Assembly (NCBI RefSeq): GCF_025231485.1
Contig: NZ_CP104003.1
Span: 806,001 to 870,000, forward strand
Length of the DNA stretch: 64,000 bases
Reading direction: 5' to 3'
From: Salinirubellus salinus
GTDB taxonomy: Archaea; Halobacteriota; Halobacteria; Halobacteriales; Haloarculaceae
The notes below the pieces were generated by a model. The model saw nothing but the letters and a program-made list of their open reading frames with translations, did no database searches and was not told the DNA's origin. The position numbers and the translations under genes were made by a program. Positions 7,597-16,093 of the stretch are shown here, piece by piece; within the stretch, counting starts at the first letter, position 1; every line of letters starts with the position of its first letter.

Positions 7597-8292
7597 ATGG
7601 GCGTCGAGATCCGTGAGTCACCCGTCTCGGACGAGGAGTTCGAGGCGATGAAGCGGTTCGTCCACGACTACCTCGAGGCGAGCGTCGAGAACGAGGAGGA
7701 GGGTGGCCGGATGCGCTGGTACCCGTGGCACTCCGCCGAGTACCGGTTCAACCACATCCTCAACGTCACGGAGCTCGCGACCCACATCGCCCGGGAGGAG
7801 GGGGCGAACGTCGACATCACCCGTGTGGCCGCGCTGTTCCACGACATCTCCAAGCTAGAGGCCGACCAAGACGTCCACGCCGAGGAGGGCGCCCGCATCG
7901 CCCGCGAGTACCTGGAGACCCACGGCGACTACCCGGAGTCGTTCGTCGACCATGTGTGTGCGGCGGTCCGCGACCACTCCTTCCAGGGTGACCTCGCGGA
8001 CGTGTCGCTCGAGGCCCGCTGTCTGATGGAGGCCGACCTGCTCGACAAGGTGGGCGCCAACGGCACCACGCTGATGCTCCTCCGGATGGGCTACGAGGCC
8101 CGGACCCACATGGACGCCAACGAGATGGTCGGTCGCGTCCTCGAACGCGGCGAGGACGCCGTCTCGCGGGTCGTCTCGGACACGGCAGAGACGCTAGCCC
8201 ACCAGCGCCTGAAACGCGTCCGGTGGTTCAAGGAGTGGCTGGAGGGTGAGGTCGCGGAGATGGAGGTCGGCGCCGACTCCGACCCGCTCTGA
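7597..8292 (+). CDS. HD-domain metal-dependent phosphohydrolase
   Basis: 231 residues with a single HD domain. The metal-binding signature is seen as a first His in YRFNHILNV (about residue 53), the His-Asp pair in ALFHDISKLE (about residues 86-87), and a distal Asp in MEADLLDKVGAN (around 147). Proteins of this type usually hydrolyse nucleotides or nucleotide second messengers, but the substrate cannot be inferred. A Shine-Dalgarno sequence supports the start. It converges on the LysE gene with 7 bp between stop codons and shares an intergenic region with the divergent alaX. Confidence 0.88.
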   Translation: MGVEIRESPVSDEEFEAMKRFVHDYLEASVENEEEGGRMRWYPWHSAEYRFNHILNVTELATHIAREEGANVDITRVAALFHDISKLEADQDVHAEEGARIAREYLETHGDYPESFVDHVCAAVRDHSFQGDLADVSLEARCLMEADLLDKVGANGTTLMLLRMGYEARTHMDANEMVGRVLERGEDAVSRVVSDTAETLAHQRLKRVRWFKEWLEGEVAEMEVGADSDPL

Positions 8293-8299
8293 GGCCGGG

Positions 8300-8977
8300 T
8301 CAGACCGCCGTGAGCGTGGTCGCCGCGTCGTAGAGGAAGAACACCCCGAAGCCGACGAGCAGCGCTGCACTCAGGTACGCGACGACGGGCGCCAGTCGGT
8401 CGACCCGTCGCCGGGCCGCGACGAGCGCCGCCGGGAACCCGGTTATCCAGATGCCGATACCGCCGAACAGACCGACGAGCAGCGCCGGCGTCCCCGTCTC
8501 GACGACGAGCAACCCCGCCACGGAGGCACCGACGGCCTCCGCCAGCAGGTCGATGCGGCCCGCCTCGAGCAAACCGACGCCCACCGTCAGCCAGAACAGT
8601 ATCTGGTACGGATTCGTCAGCGCGAGGACGAACGCCTTACGGAACCCCTTCGACTCCCCCTCTGGTGTCCCCTCCGCCGTGAACGTCTCCGTGGCCTCGG
8701 TGGCGGCTCCGTAGGCGAAGTAGAGCATCAGCACGCCGCCGACGCCGACCATCGCGGCTCGAAGCAGGGGTAACTGCTCGACGAACGCGACGACACCCAG
8801 CAGCGCGAGGACGAAGAACGCGAAGTCGGCCGTCGCCGCCCCGAGGCCTGCCTTGAACCCGGCGTCCCACCCTCGCAAGACGGACTCCTCGGCGATGATG
8901 GCGTTCATGGGTCCGGGCGGAGCCGCGAGCGCGAGGCCGAACACCGTCCCCGCGAGGAGCGTCGTCAGCGTACTCAT
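8300..8977 (-). CDS. LysE/RhtB-family amino acid exporter
   Basis: A 225-residue inner-membrane protein with about six hydrophobic segments. The N-terminal signature LALAAPPGPMNAIIAEESV matches the LysE family motif (P-P-G-P at residues ~20-23), and the central ALTNPYQILFW segment is also conserved. Such proteins export lysine, threonine, homoserine or related metabolites; the substrate here is unknown. It sits alone on the minus strand between the convergent HD gene and the polB cluster, with a 201-bp gap upstream that holds a nested inverted repeat. Confidence 0.85.
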   Translation of the reverse strand: MSTLTTLLAGTVFGLALAAPPGPMNAIIAEESVLRGWDAGFKAGLGAATADFAFFVLALLGVVAFVEQLPLLRAAMVGVGGVLMLYFAYGAATEATETFTAEGTPEGESKGFRKAFVLALTNPYQILFWLTVGVGLLEAGRIDLLAEAVGASVAGLLVVETGTPALLVGLFGGIGIWITGFPAALVAARRRVDRLAPVVAYLSAALLVGFGVFFLYDAATTLTAV

Positions 8978-9133
8978 CTACAGCGGCTACCGGGTGGGTG
9001 GGCAAAGGGCTTGCGTGGTGAGAGTTGGTGACACGATCGTGGTGGCGTGCGGGTCACGGTCCGGAGGCGGTGCTGATGCGGACGAGCGTAGCTACCCGCT
9101 GCGAGGTGCGAAGCGCCGAGCAGCGCCTTTTTC

Positions 9134-9177
9134 ACCCATGTTGTTGCGCGAGCGAACCCGAGCGCAAGAAGATGGGT
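9134..9177. repeat. Nested inverted repeat just downstream of polB
   Basis: Outer arms ACCCAT (9134-9139) and ATGGGT (9172-9177) enclose inner arms TTGCGC (9144-9149) and GCGCAA (9162-9167). The element ends 1 bp from the polB stop codon (minus strand), so the polB transcript would end in a two-tier hairpin. The TTGCGC/GCGCAA arms resemble those of the hairpin after phoU. Confidence 0.5.
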
Positions 9178-9178
9178 C

Positions 9179-12007
9179 CTACATGAAGGACCCGAGCCCC
9201 GTCTGCTCCTGTCCGCTCTTGACCTCCTCCCACGACACGTCCAGCGCCTCCAGGATTCGCTCGATGGGGCCTCGCAGCGTCCGGTCGAGCATCTTGTCCC
9301 AGTCCACCTCGAACTCCTCGGGGATCTGGTCGGCGAACTCGAAGCAGATGACGTCCTGTTCGCGCTTGAACTCGCCGTAGAGCGCGTCCTCGGCGGGGTC
9401 GAGACCGAGTTCCGACTCGACGCGCTGGAAGAAGTCGTCGTGGACGCGCTCGAGGTAGAGCCGTTTCGGTTTCGAGCCACGGCCGAAGTTGGTGCCGAGG
9501 AGCTCGTTCGCGTACTTCGCGCCCCGGACCTGCGCGGTGTCCGTGTCGTAGTCGTCGAGTCGCTTGCCGATGCCGCCCGGGATGCCGATGCGTTCGAGGT
9601 CCACGTTCCCCCGCTGGAACTCCTCGATGACGTCGTGGACGTACGTCTTCACCTCGTCCAGGTCCGTGCCGGTCACGACCATCTCGATGACCTCCTTCTG
9701 GACCTCCTTGGTGATGGGCGCGATGTCCGAGCGCTTGTACTCGAACCCGGTGATGTCGATGTCGTCGACGTCCTTGCCCTCCTTCCAGACGATGTGTCCG
9801 GCGTAGCGTTTCTTCTTGCCCGCTTGGAAGAACCGCCGGTAGAGCTTCTCGAACTCGATCTGGAAGCGGTGCTCCTCGGCGTTCATGCTCGCCGCGAGGT
9901 CGGCGTAGGAGGCGTTGATGTTCTCCTCGAGTTGGAACGACTGCTCGATAGCTTCTGACACCGAGAGTTCTTGTCCGAATTCTATCATGACGCTGTCGGT
10001 GTCACCATACGCCACCTCGTGGCCCAGTTCCTGCACGCTCTGCTCGGTGAACGAGATGACCTCTCGACCCGTCGCCGTCACCGCGGCGCCCATGTCCTTG
10101 TCGTAGAGGCGGAACCGGTCCCAGCCGAGCACGCCGTACAGCGAGTTCATGATGACCTTCACGGCGGCCTGCTGGCTGTCGTAGGTCGCGTACGCCTCGC
10201 TCCCGGGCTCGTGCTCGTCCCGGAGCGCCTTCTTGTTCTCGCGCTCTTCCAGCAGGTTGGTGACCATCTCGCGGATGATGCCGTCCGGTTCCTTCCGGAA
10301 GTGCATCCCGTTGGGTGCGACGTAGGTGTCGCCGTCGTAGGCGTCGGGGTCGTCGACGTACGTCTCGGGCGAGAGGTTCAGCGTCACCATGCACATCGGG
10401 TACAGCGACTTGAGGTCGAGCACGGAGACGTTCTCGCGGACGCCCGTGATGGGGTCGAAGACGGCCCCGCCCTCGTAGTCCTCGCTCTCGACGGCCCCCT
10501 TCGACGGGAGCGCGAAGTCGCCGTGGACCTCGTGGAGGATGTAGAGGTCCACCGCGTCGCCGGGTGTGGTCGCGTCCTCGAGCTTGCAGCCCACGAACGA
10601 GGCCACCTCCTCCCAGAAGGGGATGACCTCCTGCCGACGGTCGATCTCGACACACAGCTCCACGTCACGGAGGTTGTACTCCAGCAGGCGCTCGGGGTCC
10701 TGCTCCCACAGGTCGCCGATGTCGCCCGTGTAGCGTTCCTTGCCGACGCCGAGTTCGGTCTCGCCGACCGCGTCCAGCCGGTAGGACTCCAGTTCGGTGA
10801 ACTGTCGGCGCTTGTAGGCGTAGAGCAGGTCGAACACCACGCGCCCTTTCACGTTCGGGCCACCCCACCCGGAGTCCCACACCTCGTCCACGCGAGACAG
10901 GTGGTCGGACTGGAGCACGTCCGAATCGACCGCGCCGTCGTCGACCAGTCGGTCGATGCGGTCGATGAGGTACGGCATGTCGAAGTCCTCGAAGTTCCAG
11001 CCCGTCAGTACGTCGGGGTCCGTCTCCCGGAGGTACTCGACGAAGGCGTGGAGCATCTCGCCCTCGTCGTCGAACGCCTCGACGCGGACGTCGAGCTCGT
11101 CCTCGCCGATGGGGTCGTACCCGGAGAGGTCGTCCGGTCCCGCCACGCCGTCGGGTGCGGTGTAGAGCCAGACGACGTACTCGTCGTCGTAGGAGTCGTG
11201 CGAGGTGAGACAGACGATGGGCTCCTCGCCGTCCTCGGGGAACCCCGAGCGGTCGTCCACCTCGATGTCGAACGTGTTCACGCGGGGGCTGACCTGCAGG
11301 TCGACGGGCGCGATCTCGGTGTGGTGGACCCGGAGCGCCTCCCCGGAGCCCTCGCGAGCCGGCACCGAGACCCCGCTGTTGATGTCCTTGTCGATGAGCA
11401 GGCGGTTCGGGAAGAGGATGTCCGCCTCGTAGTGGTCGAACTGGTCGCGGAGCTGGCCCACGTCTCGCGGGGTCTGACCGAACACCTTCACCAGGTCCTC
11501 GTCACGGATGGAGCGGTGGACGACGAGTTCGTCGTCGGCGTGTTCCTCGTCGACCAGGTGACCGTCGGCGCGGAGGTCGCCGTAGGTCTCGACGCCGGTC
11601 AGTCGGGCCTCCTCCACGATGCGCGAGTCGGTGAGGTCGTCGGTCGTCACGGGGCCGTCGGTGTCCCCGTGGCCGAGGTCCGCCAGCGGCGTGTAGAAGT
11701 ACGGCCGGAAGCCGTAGACGCGAGCGTGGACGGGTTCTGGAGTGCCGTCCTCGGCCTCCTCGCGACCGAAGACGTGGAGGACCGGGAACTCGTCGTCCCC
11801 GTACCCCTCGACGGTGTAGTCGACCTGCGTGACCGAGAACTCGACACGTTCGTCGGTCGGGGGGAACCGCTCCTCGTCGATGTCGACGAGTTCCGCGTGC
11901 TGCCCCCCGTTGCCGGCGACGTGTTCGGCCTCGCCCTCGGGCCGCTCGTCGCCTGCGCCGAAGTCCCCGAACGTGGATTGGGCTTCAGAGTCGCCCCCGT
12001 CTGTCAT
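9179..12007 (-). CDS. Family B replicative DNA polymerase, intein-free
   Basis: 942 residues. N-terminal and 3'-5' exonuclease motifs are present: NTFDIEVDD (Exo I), LTGWNFEDFDMPYL (Exo II) and YNLRDVELC (Exo III). Polymerase motifs follow: DLKSLYPM (motif A), KVIMNSLYGVLG (motif B) and YGDTDSV (motif C, the catalytic Asp pair). All three common archaeal intein sites are uninterrupted. The C-terminus QTGLGSFM is a PCNA-interacting peptide. The ATG at 12007 has taaaaac 24-30 bp upstream, which supports it over 12070. It is the main or repair replicase of the cell together with PolD. Confidence 0.96.
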   Translation of the reverse strand: MTDGGDSEAQSTFGDFGAGDERPEGEAEHVAGNGGQHAELVDIDEERFPPTDERVEFSVTQVDYTVEGYGDDEFPVLHVFGREEAEDGTPEPVHARVYGFRPYFYTPLADLGHGDTDGPVTTDDLTDSRIVEEARLTGVETYGDLRADGHLVDEEHADDELVVHRSIRDEDLVKVFGQTPRDVGQLRDQFDHYEADILFPNRLLIDKDINSGVSVPAREGSGEALRVHHTEIAPVDLQVSPRVNTFDIEVDDRSGFPEDGEEPIVCLTSHDSYDDEYVVWLYTAPDGVAGPDDLSGYDPIGEDELDVRVEAFDDEGEMLHAFVEYLRETDPDVLTGWNFEDFDMPYLIDRIDRLVDDGAVDSDVLQSDHLSRVDEVWDSGWGGPNVKGRVVFDLLYAYKRRQFTELESYRLDAVGETELGVGKERYTGDIGDLWEQDPERLLEYNLRDVELCVEIDRRQEVIPFWEEVASFVGCKLEDATTPGDAVDLYILHEVHGDFALPSKGAVESEDYEGGAVFDPITGVRENVSVLDLKSLYPMCMVTLNLSPETYVDDPDAYDGDTYVAPNGMHFRKEPDGIIREMVTNLLEERENKKALRDEHEPGSEAYATYDSQQAAVKVIMNSLYGVLGWDRFRLYDKDMGAAVTATGREVISFTEQSVQELGHEVAYGDTDSVMIEFGQELSVSEAIEQSFQLEENINASYADLAASMNAEEHRFQIEFEKLYRRFFQAGKKKRYAGHIVWKEGKDVDDIDITGFEYKRSDIAPITKEVQKEVIEMVVTGTDLDEVKTYVHDVIEEFQRGNVDLERIGIPGGIGKRLDDYDTDTAQVRGAKYANELLGTNFGRGSKPKRLYLERVHDDFFQRVESELGLDPAEDALYGEFKREQDVICFEFADQIPEEFEVDWDKMLDRTLRGPIERILEALDVSWEEVKSGQEQTGLGSFM

Positions 12008-12030
12008 GGAATCGGCTTGGGAGCGACGGC

Positions 12031-12037
12031 TAAAAAC
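12031..12037 (-). promoter_or_regulatory. TATA-like box of polB
   Basis: On the minus strand gtttttag begins 24-30 bp before ATG 12007, which supports that start codon and a leaderless mRNA. Confidence 0.5.
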
Positions 12038-12135
12038 CCCGGTGGTCCGGGCGCAGCCACGGGCGTGCACCGGTGGCTCGCGTCACCATTCACCCCGACG
12101 CCCTCCGGCACTTCGCGGATTGACTCGGCCCGAAA

Positions 12136-12143
12136 GGATATAC
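12136..12143 (+). promoter_or_regulatory. TATA box of the 52-residue gene
   Basis: ggatatac is placed 25-32 bp before ATG 12168. It favours this ATG over the one at 12150, which would lie too close to the box. Confidence 0.6.
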
Positions 12144-12167
12144 CGTGTCATGCTGTACCAGAGTGCG

Positions 12168-12326
12168 ATGCCAGACACCACCCCTTCGGACGTCGCATCG
12201 GACCCGTCGAGCGAGCAGACGGTCGAGTTCTACGAGACCGAGGAGGGTGTGGTCCTCTACGACGCCGACAACCCACTCGGCTGGATACAGTCCCGCTCGG
12301 CGCTGGCGGTCGACGCGATGCGCTGA
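12168..12326 (+). CDS. 52-residue conserved haloarchaeal small protein
   Basis: A small acidic protein with the core VEFYETEEGVVLYDADNPLG followed by WIQS. I recognise the pattern as a widespread haloarchaeal small-protein family of unknown function. No membrane segment or metal site is visible. The start at 12168 follows from the TATA box 25-32 bp upstream. It is followed by a membrane protein gene and a winged-helix gene on the same strand. Confidence 0.75.
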   Translation: MPDTTPSDVASDPSSEQTVEFYETEEGVVLYDADNPLGWIQSRSALAVDAMR

Positions 12327-12389
12327 GCAGTCACCGACGACGCGCCGCTCCCCGAACGGTTTTTGACCACGCCACCCCTCCCAGGAGAC

Positions 12390-12758
12390 GTGAGTCCCTT
12401 CGAGGAGGACGAGGACGCCTGGCCGGACGAGCCCAAGGAGTTCGACCCCAATAGTCTGGGCCCCGACATCCCGAAGGCACCCGCTGCCCCGAACCTCGCC
12501 GACCGTGACGCCCCCCGCGACGTGGCCAACGCGTTCTGGGCAGCCGTCATCTTCGCGAACGTCGGGTTGCTCGGCGTCTCGCTCGGCCCGATGCTCTGGT
12601 ACTTCGAGGGGATGGCCCAGTTGGGCGGGGGCATCTTCCTCGTCGGCGTCGTCGCGCTCGGGATGACCTACCGCCGGTACTACGCCTTCATGAACCGCGA
12701 GAAGCCCGAGGACGTGGACCACGAGACGGACCGCGAGGACGCCCCCGGTGGCGACTGA
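12390..12758 (+). CDS. Small haloarchaeal membrane protein, GTG start
   Basis: 122 residues with an acidic cytosolic N-terminus (EEDEDAWPDEPKEFDP), then two hydrophobic segments (AFWAAVIFANVGLLGVSLG and GGGIFLVGVVALGM), and a charged C-tail. I recognise no catalytic motif. The GTG at 12390 is preferred over TTG 12363 because ggtttttga sits about 27-30 bp upstream. It is 3 bp from the following gene, so the two are probably co-transcribed. Confidence 0.75.
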   Translation: MSPFEEDEDAWPDEPKEFDPNSLGPDIPKAPAAPNLADRDAPRDVANAFWAAVIFANVGLLGVSLGPMLWYFEGMAQLGGGIFLVGVVALGMTYRRYYAFMNREKPEDVDHETDREDAPGGD

Positions 12759-12761
12759 GCC

Positions 12762-13193
12762 GTGCAGGTACTCGAAGACGGCGAGGGGACCCGGTACGTC
12801 CTCCTCAAGCGATCCGGCGAAAGTTCGCTCGTTAGAGACGTCGAGACGGGTGAGTCGAGGTACCTCCCGAACGAGGAACTCTCCCAGGTCGAGGGTGCGT
12901 CCCCGCTCGAGACGGCCGCGACCGCCGTCCCCGAACCCGCCCGACGGGTCCTCCGTGCGACCCACACCGACCCGGCCCTCGGCCTCCTCCTCGAACTCGA
13001 CGCTCGTGGCCCCACGCCGGTCCGGGCGCTGCTGGACTACGAGATGTGCGAGTCGGACCTCCACGGCACGCTCGCGGAGTTCCGTGCGGCCGGACTCGTC
13101 GAGGAGGCGACCGTCTACGGCGAGCGCGGCTACGCCGTCACGGAGACGGCTCGCGCGGGACTGGCGGTCCTGCGCGGCGACGCGCCGGAGTGA
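12762..13193 (+). CDS. Haloarchaeal winged-helix-like regulator, GTG start
   Basis: 143 residues. The first ~55 form a beta-rich segment (YVLLKRSGESSLVRDVETG), and residues ~70-140 look like a winged helix (LLDYEMCESDLHGTLAEFR, then AGLVEEATVYGERGYAVTET). This resembles small archaeal transcription regulators of the MarR/ArsR type, though I know of no characterised member. The GTG lies 3 bp after the upstream membrane gene, suggesting one operon. It may regulate that operon or act elsewhere. Confidence 0.72.
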   Translation: MQVLEDGEGTRYVLLKRSGESSLVRDVETGESRYLPNEELSQVEGASPLETAATAVPEPARRVLRATHTDPALGLLLELDARGPTPVRALLDYEMCESDLHGTLAEFRAAGLVEEATVYGERGYAVTETARAGLAVLRGDAPE

Positions 13194-13208
13194 CTGCGGC
13201 GCGGGTCG

Positions 13209-13364
13209 TCAGCGCCCCTCGAACTGGAGCTCCCGCTCGGGGTCCTCGGCGACGACCCACCAGTGGACGTCGGCCTTCGGGTGTCGGCGCTCGACGTGGT
13301 CCTCCAGCTCGGTCGATTCGTCGAAGTCCTTCCCGCAGAGGTTGCATCGGTGGTGGTGCGCCAT
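13209..13364 (-). CDS. C2H2 zinc-finger microprotein next to rad50
   Basis: A 51-residue ORF. The sequence contains a classical finger: C7-x2-C10-x12-H23-x4-H28 (CNLCGKDFDESTELEDH then VERRH), followed by a Trp-rich acidic tail. Codon use is strongly GC3-biased, as in neighbouring genes, and the finger makes chance coding unlikely. It starts 38 bp downstream of the rad50 stop on the same strand and may share its transcript. Single C2H2 fingers in haloarchaea are mostly uncharacterised; a DNA, RNA or protein binding role is possible. Confidence 0.72.
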   Translation of the reverse strand: MAHHHRCNLCGKDFDESTELEDHVERRHPKADVHWWVVAEDPERELQFEGR

Positions 13365-13402
13365 GTGTCAACGCATGCGACCGAACGTCATGTCACTGAC
13401 GG

Positions 13403-16093
13403 TCAGTCGTCTCCCGTCAACTCCGCGAGTGCCGCCGCGTCGATAGCGCCGCCCTCGTGACCCACGGACGAGCGGTTCGTCGTCGTGTCCTTCTCGACGG
13501 TGACGAGGTCGTCGGCCGCCCCGACCAGTTCCTCGTCGTGGCTGACGACGAGAATCTGCTCCACGCCGAACCCGCGCATCGTCTCGACCAGCTCGACGAG
13601 CTTCGAGACGTGCCCCGAGTCGAGGAACACGGTCGGCTCGTCGAGGATGAGCGGCGGCATCGGCGTCTCCCCCTCGATGCCCTCGGCCAGCAGGCGGTAG
13701 ATGGCACACCGCAGCGCGAGGTTGAAGATGGCCCGCTCGCCCCCGGACAACTGTTCTGGGTCCAGCGGCTCCCCGTCCTTCTGGAAGACGGTGAGGTCGT
13801 ACTCGCCGTCGAGTTCGATGCGGGCGTACGAGTCGTTCTGGTAGAGCAGTTCGAACGTCTCGTTCAGCAGGCTCTCCAGCCGGCGGACGTTCCGCTGGCG
13901 TAACTCGGCCCGCAGGTCGGCGTACATCTCCTGCAGTTCGTAGGCCTCGTCGTAGAGCGACTGGAGGCGGTCGACGGTGGCTGACACCTCCTCGTGGCGC
14001 TGGTGGAGCGACTCCAGCGTCTCGATGTCGTTGCGGACCCCACCGATGGCATCGCGCAGGTCGATCTCGCGCTCGTGGAGGTCCTCCAGCCGGGCGTCGA
14101 TCTTCTCGAGGTACTGCTCGGCCCGCTCCTTCTCTCCCCGTGCGTGCTCGACCTGGTCCTCGTCGAACTCGTCGGCCAACTCCCGTCTCTCGGCACGCTT
14201 CTCGGCCAGGCGCTCGCGCCGGAGGTCGTTCTGCTCCGTCAGGTTCGCCCGCTGCTCGCGCAATCGCGCGACGGCGTCCTCGTGCTCGGTGATTGCCTCG
14301 TTCAGGTCGACCACCCGGTCCAGCCGTTCGAGAGCCTCGTCGACGGTCGACTTCTCGGTGTTCAGGTCGCCGATGGCCGTCTTGACGGTCGCCACCTCCT
14401 CGCGTGCCTCGGCCGCCGCCTCGCGCGCTTCCGCTGCCTCGGCCTCGAGGTCGTCGGCCTCCTCACGCAACCGCTCGACGGCCGCCGCCCGCTCCTCGAA
14501 GTTGCCCGCCTGTTCGTCCACCAGCGTCCGGAGGTTCTCGAGGTTCGACTCCCGCTGGTCGAGGTCGGCCGCCCGCTCGACCCACTCCTCCGCCCGGCGC
14601 AGTCGTTCCTCGAGTTCCGTCACGCGTTCGCGTGCCGCCTCGAGTTCGGCCTCCAGGTCGGCGACGGCCTCGCGGTCGTCGTCGAGCGTCTCCACGTGGG
14701 GGGAGTCCTCGACGGGCTGGCCACACTCCGGACACTTGCCCTCCTCGCGGAGTCGTTCGGTCTCCGCGACGGCCTCGCGCTTCGCCGTCAGGGTCGCCTC
14801 GAGTTCGGCCACTCGCTCGCGGGCGTCGGTCAGGTCGCTGGCGACGGACTCGCGGTGGTCCTCCACGCCGTCACGGTCGACCGGCGCCTCGTCGAACGCC
14901 TCCCGGTTCGTGGCGACCGTCTCCTCGAGCGCCGAGAGCTTCTCGCGACGCTCGCTAAGCTGTTCCCGGTCGCTCTCCAGGTCTCGTTCCCGCTCGTCGG
15001 CCTCCTCGCGCTTCGACTGGGCTTCCGCCGTGTGTTCCTCCGCACGTTCCGCGGCTCGCTCCGCGGTCGACGCGTGCTCCTGTTTCTCCAGCAGGCGCTC
15101 CTGTATCGACTCTCTGACCTCCTCCAGCCGGCTCTCCAGCTCCTCGCGGCGGGCCTCGAGGGCCGCCGACTCGGGACGGTCCAGCTCCGTCTCCGCCAGC
15201 ACCGACGCGCGCTCCGAACGGCGCTCCTCGGCCGTCTCGCGGTGCTCGGATATCTCGTCGGCCTTCCGCTCGCGCTCCGCCTCGCGCTTCTCGATGGCCG
15301 CCTCGAGGTCCGCGATCTCGGACTCCAGTTCCTCGATGTCGGCCTGTGCCTCGCGGTACTCCTCCAGTACGGTCTCGGCCTGCTGGCGTGTCTCCGCCGC
15401 TGGTTCCCGCTTGGTCTCCAGTTGCGCGACCTCGTTCTCGACCTCCTTCAGCTCCGACTCGAGCCCGTTCAGTCGCTGGTACAGCTCCTCGTCCTCCTTC
15501 TCGGTGATCTGTGACTCCAGTTCCGAGAGCGCACCCCGCTTGTCGTCCCGGACGTGTTTCACCCCGAGGCGAGCGTTCTTCGCCCGCTCGCGGTACGTCT
15601 CCAGTTTCCCCAGTTGCAGGAGGTCGTCGATCATGTCCTGCCGGTCGCCCGGCGAGGCGTTGATGAGCTTGTTGACCTCGCCCTGGCGGACGTACGCGCA
15701 GTTGACGAACGCCTCGGAGTCCATCCGGAGGAGCTCCGTCACCCGTGCTCGCACGTCGGTGGCGCCGTCCACCGTCTCGTCTGGCCCTTCCAGCACGCAG
15801 GTCGTCGTCTGGGCGCTGTCACCGCGGACCCGGATCTCGCGTTCGACGTGGTAGTCGCGGCCGGCGTGGCTGAACCAGAGCTCGATGCGGGCGTCCTCGG
15901 CACCGATGGTGACCACGTCGTCCAGCGTCTTGTCGAGCGCCCGGTGGCCGTAGAGCGCGAAGAAACACGCCTCCAGCAGCGAGGACTTGCCCGACCCGTT
16001 CGGGCCGTGGATGACGGTGACCCCCGGTTCGAGCACGAGGTCGGCGTCCGCGTAGCACTTGAAGTGCTCCAGTCTGACCCGGTCGAACCTCAC
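13403..16093 (-). CDS. DNA double-strand break repair ATPase Rad50
   Basis: 896 residues, normal archaeal length. The Walker A GPNGSGKSS is at residues 30-38, the ABC signature LSGGERA near 781, and Walker B with D-loop LILDEPTVFLDSG near 818. Between them lie about 600 residues of antiparallel coiled coil with a central zinc hook CPEC near residue 452 that dimerises two complexes. Rad50 tethers DNA ends and controls the Mre11 nuclease. Its ATG overlaps the mre11 stop by 4 bp, showing translational coupling. Confidence 0.97.
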   Translation of the reverse strand: MRFDRVRLEHFKCYADADLVLEPGVTVIHGPNGSGKSSLLEACFFALYGHRALDKTLDDVVTIGAEDARIELWFSHAGRDYHVEREIRVRGDSAQTTTCVLEGPDETVDGATDVRARVTELLRMDSEAFVNCAYVRQGEVNKLINASPGDRQDMIDDLLQLGKLETYRERAKNARLGVKHVRDDKRGALSELESQITEKEDEELYQRLNGLESELKEVENEVAQLETKREPAAETRQQAETVLEEYREAQADIEELESEIADLEAAIEKREAERERKADEISEHRETAEERRSERASVLAETELDRPESAALEARREELESRLEEVRESIQERLLEKQEHASTAERAAERAEEHTAEAQSKREEADERERDLESDREQLSERREKLSALEETVATNREAFDEAPVDRDGVEDHRESVASDLTDARERVAELEATLTAKREAVAETERLREEGKCPECGQPVEDSPHVETLDDDREAVADLEAELEAARERVTELEERLRRAEEWVERAADLDQRESNLENLRTLVDEQAGNFEERAAAVERLREEADDLEAEAAEAREAAAEAREEVATVKTAIGDLNTEKSTVDEALERLDRVVDLNEAITEHEDAVARLREQRANLTEQNDLRRERLAEKRAERRELADEFDEDQVEHARGEKERAEQYLEKIDARLEDLHEREIDLRDAIGGVRNDIETLESLHQRHEEVSATVDRLQSLYDEAYELQEMYADLRAELRQRNVRRLESLLNETFELLYQNDSYARIELDGEYDLTVFQKDGEPLDPEQLSGGERAIFNLALRCAIYRLLAEGIEGETPMPPLILDEPTVFLDSGHVSKLVELVETMRGFGVEQILVVSHDEELVGAADDLVTVEKDTTTNRSSVGHEGGAIDAAALAELTGDD

